A DNA stretch of 64,000 nucleotides from Burkholderia oklahomensis C6786 (GCF_000959365.1 NZ_CP009555.1:2604001-2668000); one strand, 5' to 3'. Shown: positions 18,703 through 28,872, counted from the stretch's first letter. Made by a program: numbers and translations. Notes: generated from the letters alone by a model not told the origin.

Positions 18703-20034
18703 GTGCTGACGCTCGTGCCTATTATCTCTGAAATCGCGACGGTCCCGTTCCTCGACGCTTTGCCCAATCCGCGAGGCGGCGCGGTGCCTGCGGCCGAGGC
18801 GGCGCTGCGCGCCGCGCAACAGGCGTTCGAGCGGCGAGCCGATCCGGCCGAGCCGCTTGCCGGCGCGGCGGCGGCGTTGCGGGAGGCGGGCTGGCTCGCC
18901 GCGCAACGCTTTGCCGTCGCGCTTGCTCACGCCGCGCCGCTTGCGGCGACGGAATTGCAGCCGATCGCGTTCGAGGCCGCGCTGCGGGATTTCCGCGCCG
19001 CGCTCGAGCGTCACAATCTGCGCGAGCTCGCCTGCTCGCCGCTCCTGTTCGAGCATTACCGTGCGCTGTGCGCGCAGGCCGCGAGCGATTTGCGCGCGGA
19101 CACGCCGCACGACGCGCTCGCGCTCGCCGGCCGGCCGGTGCCTCCCGCCACGCTGTATGCGCTGTCGCCGCATGCGCTCGCGCATCTGCGCGCGCGCTAC
19201 GAGCAAGCGCTCCTCGGTGCGCTGCGTGCGTCGGAGCCGGCGACCGACACGGCGCTCGACGGACTCGCCGACTGCGCGGCCGAGCTCGCCGGCCCGTTTC
19301 CGTACGACTATTGGCGGCTCGCCGGCGCGTGCATGCGGGTGCTGCGCGTGCGCGGCGGCGTCGAGCTCAAGCGTTTTCTCGCGCGCTGCAATCTGCTGCT
19401 CGGCGAGCAGGCGCGCGGATTGCGCATCGCGCCTGCCGCGCTCGTCCGGGAGGCGCTCGCGCTCTTCTGGCGCGACTACGCGCTGTACGGCGCGGCGGCC
19501 GAGGACGTGAGCGACGTCGAGCTGCTGCACGACTACGGGCTGACCGTCGCGTGGCACGTCGCGGGCACGCAGGCGTCCGAGGCATTGTGGGAAGCCGACG
19601 CCGCGCGCGCCGAGGCGGACGCAGTACGGGCCGCGCCGACGCGCGAGCTCGGCGTCGTCACCGTCAACGGTCACGCGTATGAGGATTTTCTGCAGACGGC
19701 CGATGCGTCGATGACCGAGCTGGCGCTCGACGTGCGCACGGCCGACGCGGGTGCTGCGTTGCAGGCGGCGGAGGCCGCGTATCGCGTCGGCTCGGCCGCG
19801 TGCGCGCTCGGGCTCGGACACGCGGCGCTGCTTGCCGACGCACTCGGGCTCGCATGGCGCCGCCGTGCGCATCTCGGCGCGACGGACGAAGCGGGCGCGT
19901 CGGCATGCCGGCAGGCCACCGAAGCGTTGCGCGCGGCGTTGCACAAGATTGCAGCGGGTATGGCGCCGCCCGACTTGTCGGACGCGTGTGCGGCGCTCGC
20001 GGACGCGTTGTCGGGCGCGGTCCGCAAGGCATGA
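18703..20034 (+). CDS. Hypothetical protein, possibly FimL/PilL N-terminal-like
   Basis: About 443-aa Ala/Arg/Leu-rich, predicted all-helical cytoplasmic protein. The start is uncertain (GTG 18703 or GTG 18715). I do not recognise a definite family. Helical blocks such as FRAALERHNLRELACSPLLFEHYRALC and YALSPHALAHLRARYEQALLGALRA resemble the Hpt-like N-terminal part of the chemotaxis kinase ChpA/PilL or the related FimL. The location supports this: in relatives, pilGHIJ-pilL lie between rubredoxin and yqgE. No response regulator, CheW, receptor or kinase catalytic domain remains here. The function call is an inference. Confidence 0.5.
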   Translation: MLTLVPIISEIATVPFLDALPNPRGGAVPAAEAALRAAQQAFERRADPAEPLAGAAAALREAGWLAAQRFAVALAHAAPLAATELQPIAFEAALRDFRAALERHNLRELACSPLLFEHYRALCAQAASDLRADTPHDALALAGRPVPPATLYALSPHALAHLRARYEQALLGALRASEPATDTALDGLADCAAELAGPFPYDYWRLAGACMRVLRVRGGVELKRFLARCNLLLGEQARGLRIAPAALVREALALFWRDYALYGAAAEDVSDVELLHDYGLTVAWHVAGTQASEALWEADAARAEADAVRAAPTRELGVVTVNGHAYEDFLQTADASMTELALDVRTADAGAALQAAEAAYRVGSAACALGLGHAALLADALGLAWRRRAHLGATDEAGASACRQATEALRAALHKIAAGMAPPDLSDACAALADALSGAVRKA

Positions 20035-20230
20035 GGCGACGCGCGGCGGGGCGGCAGGCAAGGCCGGCTTCTTGCTTTCGGCCGATGCGGCGCAATCGCG
20101 CGCGGCGCGCGCGCCGATTGGCCCCGAACGCGTGATAGAGTGAGTGATATGTCGTGTCGACCCGCGCGGCGTGCGAGGCCGCGAGAAGCGGCGTCCGTCA
20201 CGTCGCGAGGTCTTTGCTAAAATTCAAACC

Positions 20231-20809
20231 ATGTCAAAGAGTTCCGATCGCATCAACCTTACCAACCAGTTCCTGATCGCCATGCCGAACATGGCGGATC
20301 CGACGTTTTCGGGAACGGTGGTCTATCTTTGCGATCACAGCGAGCGCGGCGCGCTCGGCCTCGTCATCAATCGCCCGACCGACATCGATCTCGAATCGCT
20401 GTTCAACCGCATCGATCTGAAGCTCGAGATCGAGCCGCTCCTGCACATCCCCGTCTACTTCGGCGGCCCGGTGCAGACCGAGCGCGGCTTCGTGCTGCAC
20501 GAGCCGGTCGAGGGCAGTTCGTACAACTCGTCGATGACGGTCGAAGGCGGGCTCGAGATGACGACGTCGAAAGACGTGCTCGAGGCGGTCGCGACGGGCA
20601 CGGGCCCGAAGCGTTTCCTGCTGACGCTCGGCCACGCCGGCTGGGGTGCGGGCCAGCTCGAGGAAGAGATTTCGAAGAACGGCTGGCTCACGGTCGCCGC
20701 CGATCCGCGGATCGTGTTCGACACGCCCGCCGAAGAGCGCTTCGAAGCGGCGCTCGGGCTGCTCGGCGTGAGTTCGTCGATGCTTTCGGGCGAGGCAGGA
20801 CACGCATGA
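20231..20809 (+). CDS. YqgE/AlgH family protein
   Basis: 192-aa protein of the UPF0301 (DUF179) family, starting [49 protein letters not shown], the diagnostic N-terminal block. It also has [16 protein letters not shown] and [15 protein letters not shown]. The molecular role is unsettled; AlgH affects alginate and virulence gene expression in Pseudomonas. Its stop overlaps the start of ruvX (ATGA), the standard arrangement of this gene pair. Confidence 0.95.
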   Translation: MSKSSDRINLTNQFLIAMPNMADPTFSGTVVYLCDHSERGALGLVINRPTDIDLESLFNRIDLKLEIEPLLHIPVYFGGPVQTERGFVLHEPVEGSSYNSSMTVEGGLEMTTSKDVLEAVATGTGPKRFLLTLGHAGWGAGQLEEEISKNGWLTVAADPRIVFDTPAEERFEAALGLLGVSSSMLSGEAGHA

Positions 20810-21246
20810 GCGCGGCGCTTTCGCGCGACGCGACGCTCCTGGCGTTCGACTACGGCGAGAAGCGCATCGGCGTGGCGGTCGGCAATATGTTGACCCGCAC
20901 GGCCCGTGCGCTCGTCATCGTTCCCAATCTGAATCGCGAGCACCGCTTCAAGGCGGTCGGCGAGCTGATCGCCGAATGGAAGCCGGATGCGCTCGTCGTC
21001 GGTCTGCCGCTTCATCCGGACGGCGCGCCGCACGAAATGACGCAGCAGGCGAAGCGCTTCGGCAATCAGCTGAACGGCCGCTTCAACCTGCCGGTGAGCT
21101 GGGTCGACGAGCGCTACTCGTCGGTCGAAGCACGCGCGGATCTGCGCGCGCGCGGCAGCGGCGCGGATCGCGTCGATGCCGAAGCCGCCCGCATCATCCT
21201 TCAACAATACCTCGACGAACTGCCCGATCATCATGAGTTCAATTGA
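20806..21246 (+). CDS. RuvX/YqgF Holliday junction resolvase-like nuclease
   Basis: 146-aa RNase H-fold nuclease, implicated in pre-16S rRNA 5' end processing and in junction resolution. Acidic residues fit: [15 protein letters not shown] (first Asp), [17 protein letters not shown] (Asp-Glu) and [14 protein letters not shown] (C-terminal Asp). It overlaps yqgE by 4 bp and pyrR by 14 bp, so the three are translationally coupled. Confidence 0.95.
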   Translation: MSAALSRDATLLAFDYGEKRIGVAVGNMLTRTARALVIVPNLNREHRFKAVGELIAEWKPDALVVGLPLHPDGAPHEMTQQAKRFGNQLNGRFNLPVSWVDERYSSVEARADLRARGSGADRVDAEAARIILQQYLDELPDHHEFN

Positions 21247-21751
21247 CGCCGAGGCGCTTTACCGCGTCCTGCTCGACCAGATTCGCGGCGCCTATGGCGA
21301 AACCGCGTTCGCCGAATCCGGCGGCCCCGTGCTGGCCGGCATCCACAGCGGCGGCGCGTGGCTCGCCGAGCGCCTCGCGCGCGACCTGAACGCGCCGGAC
21401 TTCGGCGTCGTCAACGTCGCGCTGCATCGCGACGATTACGCGAAGAAGGGGCTGCACAGCCAGGCGAGCCCGACGTCGCTGCCGTTCGAAGTCGAAGGGC
21501 GGCGCATCGTCCTCGTCGACGACGTGCTGTACACCGGACGCACGGTGCGCGCGGCGCTCAACGAGCTGTACGACTACGGGCGGCCCGCCGCCGTCGAGCT
21601 CGCGGTGCTCGCCGATCGAGGCGGGCGCGAGCTGCCGGTCGCCGCGCGCTTCGTCGGCGGCACGCTCGGCGTCGACGCCGACGCGACGCTCGTGCTCGAG
21701 CGCACGGACGCGGGACAATTCACGCTTCGCACCGAGGCGCGCGCCGGCTGA
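21233..21751 (+). CDS. PyrR bifunctional protein / uracil phosphoribosyltransferase
   Basis: 172-aa type I phosphoribosyltransferase. The PRPP loop is [17 protein letters not shown], preceded by [10 protein letters not shown] and the HRDDYAKKG segment. PyrR senses UMP/PRPP; in Gram-positives it binds pyr mRNA, and in proteobacteria it is generally linked to pyrB without a known attenuator. I see no anti-terminator structure in the 79 bp before pyrB. The start ATG 21233 lies inside ruvX. Confidence 0.93.
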   Translation: MSSIDAEALYRVLLDQIRGAYGETAFAESGGPVLAGIHSGGAWLAERLARDLNAPDFGVVNVALHRDDYAKKGLHSQASPTSLPFEVEGRRIVLVDDVLYTGRTVRAALNELYDYGRPAAVELAVLADRGGRELPVAARFVGGTLGVDADATLVLERTDAGQFTLRTEARAG

Positions 21752-21830
21752 GGCGCGCGACGCATTCCGGCCGCCCGCGCGCATCGCGCATCCGGGCGCC
21801 GTTTGGCAACACGTTGGAATCACGCACATC

Positions 21831-22862
21831 ATGACGACCGACACCTCCGGCCGCACCGGCAATCCCGCCGCGGCCGCGCCCGCCGAGCGCTTTCGCTACG
21901 GCTTCCTGAAGGGCAACCCGCAGCTCACGAAGAACGGCGAGCTCAAGCATCTGCTGTCGATCGAGGGGCTGCCCCGCGCGATCGTCAATCAGATCCTCGA
22001 CACCGCCGAGCAGTTCGTCAGCGTGACCGACCGCGAAGTGAAGAAGGTGCCGCTTCTGCGCGGCAAGTCGGTGTTCAATCTGTTCTTCGAGAACTCGACG
22101 CGCACGCGCACCACGTTCGAGATCGCCGCGAAGCGGCTGTCCGCCGACGTGATCAACCTGAACATCAACGCATCGTCGACGAGCAAGGGCGAGTCGCTGC
22201 TCGACACGATCAACAACCTGTCGGCGATGCATGCCGACCTCTTCGTCGTGCGCCACGCGTCGAGCGGCGCGCCGTACCTGATCGCCGAGCACTGCGCGCC
22301 GCACGTGCACGTGATCAACGCGGGCGACGGCCGTCATGCGCATCCGACGCAGGGCCTGCTCGACATGTACACGATCCGCCACTACAAGCGCGACTTCACG
22401 AAGCTGCGCGTCGCGATCGTCGGCGACATCCTGCATTCGCGCGTCGCGCGCTCGGACATCCATGCGCTGACGACGCTCGGCGTGCCGGAAGTGCGCGCGA
22501 TCGGCCCGCGCACGCTGCTGCCGGGCGGTCTCGAGCAGATGGGCGTGCGCGTGTTCCACAACCTCGACGAAGGCTTGAAGGACGTCGACGTGATCATCAT
22601 GCTGCGCCTGCAGAACGAGCGGATGAGCGGCGCGCTCCTGCCGTCCGCGCAGGAGTACTTCAAGAGCTGGGGCTTGACGCCCGAGCGCCTCGCGCTCGCC
22701 GCGCCCGATGCGATCGTGATGCACCCGGGGCCGATGAACCGCGGCGTCGAGATCGACTCGCAGGTGGCCGACGGCCCGCAATCGGTGATCCTGAATCAGG
22801 TGACGTTCGGCATCGCGGTGCGGATGGCCGTGATGGGGATCGTCGCGGGTACGAACGACTGA
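21831..22862 (+). CDS. Aspartate carbamoyltransferase catalytic chain
   Basis: 343-aa enzyme condensing carbamoyl phosphate and aspartate, the committed step of pyrimidine synthesis. The carbamoyl-phosphate motif [13 protein letters not shown] and the second-site motifs [21 protein letters not shown] and HPGPMNRG are all present. The roughly 30-residue N-terminal extension is typical of the dodecameric class that needs an inactive dihydroorotase partner, which is encoded directly downstream. Confidence 0.97.
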   Translation: MTTDTSGRTGNPAAAAPAERFRYGFLKGNPQLTKNGELKHLLSIEGLPRAIVNQILDTAEQFVSVTDREVKKVPLLRGKSVFNLFFENSTRTRTTFEIAAKRLSADVINLNINASSTSKGESLLDTINNLSAMHADLFVVRHASSGAPYLIAEHCAPHVHVINAGDGRHAHPTQGLLDMYTIRHYKRDFTKLRVAIVGDILHSRVARSDIHALTTLGVPEVRAIGPRTLLPGGLEQMGVRVFHNLDEGLKDVDVIIMLRLQNERMSGALLPSAQEYFKSWGLTPERLALAAPDAIVMHPGPMNRGVEIDSQVADGPQSVILNQVTFGIAVRMAVMGIVAGTND

Positions 22863-22944
22863 CGCGCGGCGCAGCGACGCGGGTGTCCCGCGCGCGCATC
22901 GGACTCGACGAAATCAACGCATTCAACGCATCAACAGACAGCGC

Positions 22945-24222
22945 ATGAAGATTCATATCAAAGGCGGCACGCTCATCGATCCGGCGGCCGGCACGGAACG
23001 GCAGGCCGATGTGTTCGTCGCCGCCGGCAAGGTGGCCGCGATCGGCACGGCGCCGGCCGATTTCAACGCGGCGAAGACGATCGACGCGACCGGGATGATC
23101 GTCGCGCCGGGCTTCGTCGACTTGTCGGCGCGGCTGCGCGAGCCGGGCTACGAGCACAAGGCGACGCTCGAATCGGAAATGGCCGCGGCGGTCGCGGGCG
23201 GCGTGACGAGCCTCGTCTGCCCGCCCGACACCGATCCCGTGCTCGACGAGCCGGGCCTCGTCGAGATGCTGAAGTTCCGCGCGCACAACCTGCATCAGGC
23301 GCACGTGTATCCGCTCGGCGCGCTGACGGTCGGGCTGAAAGGACAGACCATCACGGAGATGGTCGAGTTGACCGAGGCGGGCTGCATCGGCTTCACGCAG
23401 GCGGACTCGCCCGTCGCCGACACGCAGGTGCTGCTGCGCGCGCTGCAGTACGCGAGCACCTACGGCTACACCGTGTGGCTTCGGCCCGTCGACGCGTTCC
23501 TCGCGAAGGGCGGCGTCGCGGCGAGCGGGCCCGTCGCGTCGCGGCTCGGCCTGTCGGGCGTGCCGGTCGCGGCCGAGACGATCGCGCTGCACACGCTCTT
23601 CGAGCTGATGCGCGTGACAGGTTCGCGCGTGCACGTCGCGCGGCTGTCATCGGCGGCGGGCGTCGCGCTCGTGCGCGCGGCGAAGGCCGAGGGCCTGCCC
23701 GTGACCTGCGACGTCGGCGCGAACCACCTGCATCTGATCGACGTCGACATCGGCTACTTCGACGCGCAGTTCCGCCTCGATCCGCCGCTGCGCACCGAGC
23801 GCGATCGCGAAGCGATCCGCGCCGCGCTCGCCGACGGCACGATCGACGCGATCTGCTCGGATCACACGCCCGTCGACGACGACGAGAAGCTGCTGCCGTT
23901 CGCCGAGGCGACGCCGGGCTCGACGGGGCTCGAGCTGTTGCTGTCGCTGACCGTGAAGTGGGCGCGGGAGGCGGGTGTGCCGCTCGTGCGCGCACTCGCG
24001 AAAATCAGCTCGGCGCCCGCGGGCGTGCTGCAACTGCCCGCCGGCCGCGTCGACGAAGGCGCGCCGGCCGACCTGTGTGTGTTCGATCCGAACGCGCACT
24101 GGCGCGTCGAGCCGCGCGTGCTGAAGAGCCAGGGTCACAACACGCCGTTCCTCGGCTACGAACTGCCCGCGCAGGTATGTGCGACGCTTGTCGCGGGTCA
24201 GGTCGCGTTCGAGCGCCGCTGA
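22945..24222 (+). CDS. Dihydroorotase homologue, probably non-catalytic (PyrC' / PyrX)
   Basis: 425-aa amidohydrolase-fold protein. The first metal motif, normally D-L-H-x-H-x-R-E-P-G, reads DLSARLREPG here: Ser61 and Arg63 replace both histidines. SDHTPVDDDEK and the barrel are retained. In Pseudomonas such a PyrC' has no activity but is needed to assemble the ATCase dodecamer. The adjacent pyrB with its N-terminal extension supports that structural role. A real dihydroorotase must be encoded elsewhere. Confidence 0.92.
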   Translation: MKIHIKGGTLIDPAAGTERQADVFVAAGKVAAIGTAPADFNAAKTIDATGMIVAPGFVDLSARLREPGYEHKATLESEMAAAVAGGVTSLVCPPDTDPVLDEPGLVEMLKFRAHNLHQAHVYPLGALTVGLKGQTITEMVELTEAGCIGFTQADSPVADTQVLLRALQYASTYGYTVWLRPVDAFLAKGGVAASGPVASRLGLSGVPVAAETIALHTLFELMRVTGSRVHVARLSSAAGVALVRAAKAEGLPVTCDVGANHLHLIDVDIGYFDAQFRLDPPLRTERDREAIRAALADGTIDAICSDHTPVDDDEKLLPFAEATPGSTGLELLLSLTVKWAREAGVPLVRALAKISSAPAGVLQLPAGRVDEGAPADLCVFDPNAHWRVEPRVLKSQGHNTPFLGYELPAQVCATLVAGQVAFERR

Positions 24223-24235
24223 CGCGAGCCGCATC

Positions 24236-25105
24236 ATGAGACCCCTACGCAAGGCGCGCCTCGTCCTGCATCTGCTGCGCGGGATGGCGATCATCGCGCT
24301 GCGCTTCAAGCGCGCGACCCCGGAACGCCGCCAGGACCTCACGCGGCGCTGGACCGTGAAGATGCTGCAGCTTTGCGGGATGCGGCTCGTCGTGCACAAC
24401 GACGCGGCGCGACTCGACGCGAGCGCGCTCGTCGTCGGCAACCACGTGTCGTGGCTCGACATCTACGTGATCAACGCATGGCGCCCGACGCCGTTCGTGT
24501 CGAAGGCCGAGGTGCGCGCGTGGCCCGTCGTCGGCTGGCTCGCCGAGCGCCTGGGGACCGTGTTCATCCAGCGCGAGAAGCGCAGCGAGGCGAAGCGGAT
24601 CATGCACGAGCTGTCCGATCGCCTCGGCAAGGGCGAGCTGATGTGCGTGTTTCCGGAAGGCACGACGTCGGACGGTCTCGGGCTGTTGCCGTTCCATTCG
24701 AACATGTTCCAGGCGGTGGTGTCGGCCGGCTGCGCGGTGCAGCCGATCTGCCTGATGTATGAGGACGCGCGCGGTCGCCAGTCGGTCGCGCCCGCGTACG
24801 TCGGCGATCTGTCGCTTGGCAAGTCGCTCGATATGGTGTTGAACGGCGGGCCGCTCACTGCGCATCTATTCGTATGCGAGCCGATCGTTGCAGCGGGCGA
24901 CCGGCGCGAGACGGCCGCGCTCGCGCGTGCCGCGGTCGCGGGCGCGCTCGCGCAGATGCAGCGCGCCGTCGAGCGGCCGCTCGACGCGGATCTCGCGCGG
25001 CTCGCGGCGGCCGCGTACCCGGCGCCCGCCGAGCCGGCCGGCGAACCCGAAGGCGCGGCCGACCCGGAGGTCGGCGTCGACGCAATGCCGCGCCGCGAAG
25101 GGTAA
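24236..25105 (+). CDS. 1-acyl-sn-glycerol-3-phosphate acyltransferase family protein
   Basis: 289-aa PlsC-type acyltransferase at the inner membrane, transferring an acyl chain to lysophosphatidate or a related lyso-lipid. The catalytic HX4D motif is NHVSWLD (His70, Asp75), the substrate-binding motif is VFPEGTTSDG, and one N-terminal hydrophobic segment is visible. The Ala/Glu/Pro-rich tail of about 40 residues is atypical for PlsC. It starts 14 bp after pyrX. It could be an OlsA-like ornithine-lipid enzyme, which sequence reading cannot decide. Confidence 0.88.
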   Translation: MRPLRKARLVLHLLRGMAIIALRFKRATPERRQDLTRRWTVKMLQLCGMRLVVHNDAARLDASALVVGNHVSWLDIYVINAWRPTPFVSKAEVRAWPVVGWLAERLGTVFIQREKRSEAKRIMHELSDRLGKGELMCVFPEGTTSDGLGLLPFHSNMFQAVVSAGCAVQPICLMYEDARGRQSVAPAYVGDLSLGKSLDMVLNGGPLTAHLFVCEPIVAAGDRRETAALARAAVAGALAQMQRAVERPLDADLARLAAAAYPAPAEPAGEPEGAADPEVGVDAMPRREG

Positions 25106-25136
25106 GCGCGGCGGTGCGGACGGGCCGGCAGGCTGG

Positions 25137-25985
25137 CTATTCGTCCGCTGCGCCGCAGCGCTCGCACGCGACTTGCGTGACCTGGCGCGCGGCCGGGTCG
25201 TCGGCGAGCCGCACGGCCGACAGCCGATTACCCCACACGCATCCCGAATCCAGCGCGACCAGATTGTCGCGCAGCATCAGTCCCAATGCGGCCCAATGGC
25301 CGAACACCATCGTGACGTCGGCCGTTTTCCGTCCCGGCACGTCGAACCACGGCAGATAGCCGGCGGGCGCGGACGCGGGGCCGCCGTTCGCCCGAAACTC
25401 CATTGCACCGTCGGGCGTGCAGAAACGGATGCGCGTGAACGCGTTGAATGCGACCCGCAGCCGGTCCGCCTTCTTCAGATTCGGGCTCCAGCAATTGGGG
25501 TCGTTGCCGTACAGATTGCGCAGCGTGTCGTGCCAGTTCGGCGCGCGCAGCGCACGCTGCAGTTCGTCGGCGAGCTCGAGCGCGAGCGTCGCGTCCCATT
25601 GCGGCAGCACGCCCGCATGCACCATCAGCATGCCGCGCTCGAAGTGCGCGAACGGCCGGTGGCGCACCCATTCGATGAGCTCGTCGGCGTCGGGCGCATC
25701 GAGGATCTCGCCGATCGTGTCGCTCGGCTTCAGCGTGCGGATGCCGGCCGCGACCGACAGCAGATGCAGATCGTGATTGCCGAGCACGGTGACCGCGCGC
25801 TCGCCGAGCGCGACGATTTCGCGCAGCGTCGCGAGCGACGCGGGCCCGCGGTTGACCAGGTCGCCTGCAAACCAGAGTGGGGTGTCGGCCGCCGGAGAGA
25901 GCTTGTCGAACAGCTGCCGGTAGGCGGCGTGGCAGCCTTGGAGGTCGCCGAAGGCGAGGGGAGGGCTGCTGGAAAAAGGGGCCAT
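25137..25985 (-). CDS. Bis(5'-nucleosyl)-tetraphosphatase, symmetrical (ApaH)
   Basis: 282-aa metallophosphoesterase splitting Ap4A into two ADP, and in E. coli also removing Np4 caps from RNA. Motifs: FGDLQGCHAAYRQL (metal Asp), FAGDLVNRGPAS, VLGNHDLHLL, and HAGVLPQWD late in the fold. Full length. It is convergent with the acyltransferase and divergent from the rml operon. Confidence 0.96.
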   Translation of the reverse strand: MAPFSSSPPLAFGDLQGCHAAYRQLFDKLSPAADTPLWFAGDLVNRGPASLATLREIVALGERAVTVLGNHDLHLLSVAAGIRTLKPSDTIGEILDAPDADELIEWVRHRPFAHFERGMLMVHAGVLPQWDATLALELADELQRALRAPNWHDTLRNLYGNDPNCWSPNLKKADRLRVAFNAFTRIRFCTPDGAMEFRANGGPASAPAGYLPWFDVPGRKTADVTMVFGHWAALGLMLRDNLVALDSGCVWGNRLSAVRLADDPAARQVTQVACERCGAADE

Positions 25986-26362
25986 TACATTGCGTTCGTG
26001 ACGAAACCGGGTTCACGGTATCACAAGAAACGACATTGATCCGAGCGGATTGACAACGGAGAAAATTTAATACGGGCTCAGTTTCTGCAGTAGAAACATT
26101 CTCGAAAATATCATGATGCGAGCAAACTTGCCGAGCTGTTTCAAGATGTTAGAGGGATGTTTTTTCACTTCCTTGCCCGTATAATTGCGGCCTTGTGGGG
26201 CAGTAGCTGTGTACTGCCGACTTGGGCGCATGGTTCGATCGAGCCATGCGGCCACAACCGGCGGTTTGACTCGAGCGATCAACGGCATTTTCCCGAACAT
26301 GCCGGCCATGCTGACATCACGCCGGTTGTTTGACCGACTCCCAATTTCAGCAAAGGAATCCC
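25986..26362 (+). promoter_or_regulatory. rml/O-antigen promoter and leader with ops-like hairpin
   Basis: This 377-bp gap is AT-rich at its start. TATAAT at 26180-26185 is a good -10 box; no clear -35 lies 16-18 bp upstream. About 14 bases after it, GGCAGTAGCTG resembles the ops core GGCGGTAG used by RfaH to load on polymerase, and it sits in a 7-bp hairpin GGCAGTA-GCTGTG-TACTGCC (26199-26218). A second inverted repeat spans 26227-26250 (CGCATGGTTCGA/TCGAGCCATGCG). A small stem GTTTCT/AGAAAC sits at 26081-26097. The RfaH link is inference. Confidence 0.45.
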
Positions 26363-27424
26363 ATGATTTTGGTAACGGGCGGCGCTGGTTTCATCGGCGC
26401 CAACTTCGTGCTTGACTGGCTGGCTCAATCCGACGAAGCGGTGTTGAACGTCGACAAGCTGACGTACGCGGGCAACCTCGGCACGTTGAAGTCGTTGCAG
26501 GGGAATCCGAAGCACGTGTTCGCGCGCGTCGACATCTGCGATCGCGCCGCGGTCGACGCGCTGTTGGCGCAGCACAAGCCGCGCGCCATTCTGCATTTCG
26601 CCGCGGAAAGCCACGTCGACCGCTCGATTCACGGTCCGGCCGATTTCGTGCAGACCAACGTGGTTGGCACCTTCACGCTGCTCGAGGCCGCGCGCCAGTA
26701 CTGGAGCGCGCTCGACGCCGAAGCGAAGGCCGCGTTCCGCTTCCTGCACGTGTCGACGGACGAAGTGTTCGGCTCGCTGTCGGCGACCGATCCGCAGTTC
26801 TCCGAAACCACGCCGTACGCGCCGAACAGCCCGTACTCGGCGACGAAGGCGGGCTCCGACCATCTCGTGCGCGCGTACCATCATACGTACGGGCTGCCGG
26901 TGTTGACGACCAACTGTTCGAACAACTACGGCCCGTATCAATTTCCCGAGAAGCTGATCCCGCTGATGATCGCGAACGCGCTCGCCGGCAAGCCGCTGCC
27001 CGTCTACGGCGACGGCCAGAACGTGCGCGACTGGCTCTACGTCGGCGATCACTGCAGCGCGATTCGCGAGGTGCTCGCGCGCGGCGTGCCGGGCGAGACG
27101 TACAATGTCGGCGGCTGGAACGAGAAGAAGAACCTGGACGTCGTGCATACGCTGTGCGATTTGCTCGACGAAGCGCGGCCGAAGGCCGCGGGTTCGTACC
27201 GCGATCAGATCGCGTACGTGACCGATCGTCCGGGCCACGATCGCCGTTATGCGATCGACGCGCGCAAGCTCGAGCGCGAACTGGGCTGGAAGCCGGCGGA
27301 GACGTTCGAGACCGGCCTCGCGAAGACCGTGCGCTGGTACCTCGACAATCAGGAATGGGGCGACGAGGTGGTGTCCGGCGACTACCGCAAGTGGGTCGAA
27401 ACGAACTACGCGCAACGCGCGTAA
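26363..27424 (+). CDS. dTDP-glucose 4,6-dehydratase
   Basis: 353-aa extended short-chain dehydrogenase that makes dTDP-4-keto-6-deoxyglucose, the second step to dTDP-L-rhamnose. NAD motif [10 protein letters not shown] at the N-terminus, STDEVFGSL, and the catalytic Tyr in [13 protein letters not shown] 26363 follows AAAGGA. It is first of the rmlB-rmlA-rmlC-rmlD operon, in GC-rich host codon style. Confidence 0.97.
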   Translation: MILVTGGAGFIGANFVLDWLAQSDEAVLNVDKLTYAGNLGTLKSLQGNPKHVFARVDICDRAAVDALLAQHKPRAILHFAAESHVDRSIHGPADFVQTNVVGTFTLLEAARQYWSALDAEAKAAFRFLHVSTDEVFGSLSATDPQFSETTPYAPNSPYSATKAGSDHLVRAYHHTYGLPVLTTNCSNNYGPYQFPEKLIPLMIANALAGKPLPVYGDGQNVRDWLYVGDHCSAIREVLARGVPGETYNVGGWNEKKNLDVVHTLCDLLDEARPKAAGSYRDQIAYVTDRPGHDRRYAIDARKLERELGWKPAETFETGLAKTVRWYLDNQEWGDEVVSGDYRKWVETNYAQRA

Positions 27425-27435
27425 AGGTTGAATCG

Positions 27436-28329
27436 ATGGCGCGCAAGGGCATTATTCTCGCCGGCGGCTCCGGCACGCGGCTGTATCCGATCACGCATGC
27501 CGTGTCGAAGCAGCTGCTGCCGGTCTACGACAAGCCGATGATCTACTATCCGCTGTCGACGCTGATGGTGGCGGGCATCCGTGACGTGCTGATCATCTCG
27601 ACGCCGCAGGACACGCCGCGCTTCGAGGCGATGCTGGGCGACGGCGGCCAGTGGGGGATGAACATCCGCTATGCGGTGCAGCCGTCGCCGGACGGACTCG
27701 CGCAGGCGTTCATCATCGGCCGCGAATTCGTCGGCAACGATCCGTCGACGCTGATTCTCGGCGACAACATCTTCTACGGCCACGATCTCGCGAAGCAGCT
27801 CGAGCGGGCATCGGAGCAGGAGGCGGGCGCGACAGTGTTCGCATACCACGTGCACGATCCGGAGCGCTACGGCGTCGTCGAGTTCGACCGCGAGTTCCGC
27901 GCGCTGTCGATCGAGGAGAAGCCCGCGAAGCCGCGTTCGAACTATGCGGTGACGGGGCTCTACTTCTACGACAACCAGGTGTGCGACATCGCGGCGGACA
28001 TCAAGCCGTCGCCGCGCGGCGAGCTGGAGATCACGGACGTGAATTCCCGCTATCTCGCCGCAGGCGCGCTCGACGTCGAAATCATGGGGCGCGGCTACGC
28101 GTGGCTCGACACCGGCACGCACGATTCGCTGATCGACGCGGCGACGTTCATCGCGACGCTGCAGAAGCGGCAGGGGCTCGTGGTCGCGTGTCCCGAAGAG
28201 ATCGCGTACCGCCGGCAGTGGATCGACGCGGAGCAGGTGCTGAAGCTCGCACAGCCGCTCGCGAAGAACGGCTACGGACAATATCTGAAACACATTCTCA
28301 CGGATCAAGTTGCATGGCCATCCAAGTAA
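27436..28329 (+). CDS. Glucose-1-phosphate thymidylyltransferase
   Basis: 297-aa nucleotidyltransferase that charges glucose-1-phosphate with dTTP, the first step of dTDP-L-rhamnose synthesis and usually feedback-inhibited by the end product. Signature [31 protein letters not shown], then LGDNIFYG (metal Asp) and VEFDRE. Length fits RmlA. 11 bp after rmlB; its end overlaps rmlC by 16 bp. Confidence 0.97.
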   Translation: MARKGIILAGGSGTRLYPITHAVSKQLLPVYDKPMIYYPLSTLMVAGIRDVLIISTPQDTPRFEAMLGDGGQWGMNIRYAVQPSPDGLAQAFIIGREFVGNDPSTLILGDNIFYGHDLAKQLERASEQEAGATVFAYHVHDPERYGVVEFDREFRALSIEEKPAKPRSNYAVTGLYFYDNQVCDIAADIKPSPRGELEITDVNSRYLAAGALDVEIMGRGYAWLDTGTHDSLIDAATFIATLQKRQGLVVACPEEIAYRRQWIDAEQVLKLAQPLAKNGYGQYLKHILTDQVAWPSK

Positions 28330-28865
28330 CGCCGACGGCATTGCCCGAAGTCAAGATCATCGAGCCGAAGGTGTTCGGCGACGCGCGAGGCTTCTTTTTC
28401 GAGAGCTTCAATGCACGGGAATTCGCCGAGCAGGTGGACGCGGGCGTCGAGTTCATTCAGGACAATCATTCGCGCTCGGCCAAGGGCGTGCTGCGCGGGC
28501 TGCATTACCAGATCCAGCATGCGCAGGGCAAGCTCGTGCGCGTCGTCGGGGGCGAAGTGTTCGACGTCGCGGTCGACATCCGCAAAAGCTCGCCGAATTT
28601 CGGCAAGTGGGTGGGCGTCGTACTGTCGGCCGACAACCACCGGCAGCTTTGGGTGCCGCCCGGTTTCGCGCACGGTTTCGTCGTGCTGTCGGACGCCGCA
28701 CAGTTCCTTTATAAGACGACCGATTACTGGTTCCCCGAATTCGAGCGGAGCATCGCGTGGAACGATCCGGCGATCGGAATCGATTGGCCGATCGACTTCG
28801 AGCCGCTGTTGGCGGCGAAGGATGCGGCGGGCAAGCGGCTTGGCGATGCCGAAGTCTTTGTCTGA
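28314..28865 (+). CDS. dTDP-4-dehydrorhamnose 3,5-epimerase
   Basis: 183-aa cupin-fold epimerase, third step of dTDP-L-rhamnose synthesis. Conserved block [20 protein letters not shown] (with catalytic His), [15 protein letters not shown], and [13 protein letters not shown]. It is the last gene of the rml group in GC-rich host style; the neighbouring rmlD is noticeably more AT-rich. Confidence 0.97.
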   Translation: MAIQVTPTALPEVKIIEPKVFGDARGFFFESFNAREFAEQVDAGVEFIQDNHSRSAKGVLRGLHYQIQHAQGKLVRVVGGEVFDVAVDIRKSSPNFGKWVGVVLSADNHRQLWVPPGFAHGFVVLSDAAQFLYKTTDYWFPEFERSIAWNDPAIGIDWPIDFEPLLAAKDAAGKRLGDAEVFV

Positions 28866-28872
28866 GGTCCCC

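Noticed and set aside
21752..21830. PyrR-dependent attenuator before pyrB
   Set aside because: The 79-bp spacer shows no terminator/antiterminator pair or PyrR-binding loop.
26067..26309. Small minus-strand open frame in the rml leader
   Set aside because: No RBS and no similarity. It overlaps the probable promoter and ops-like hairpin.
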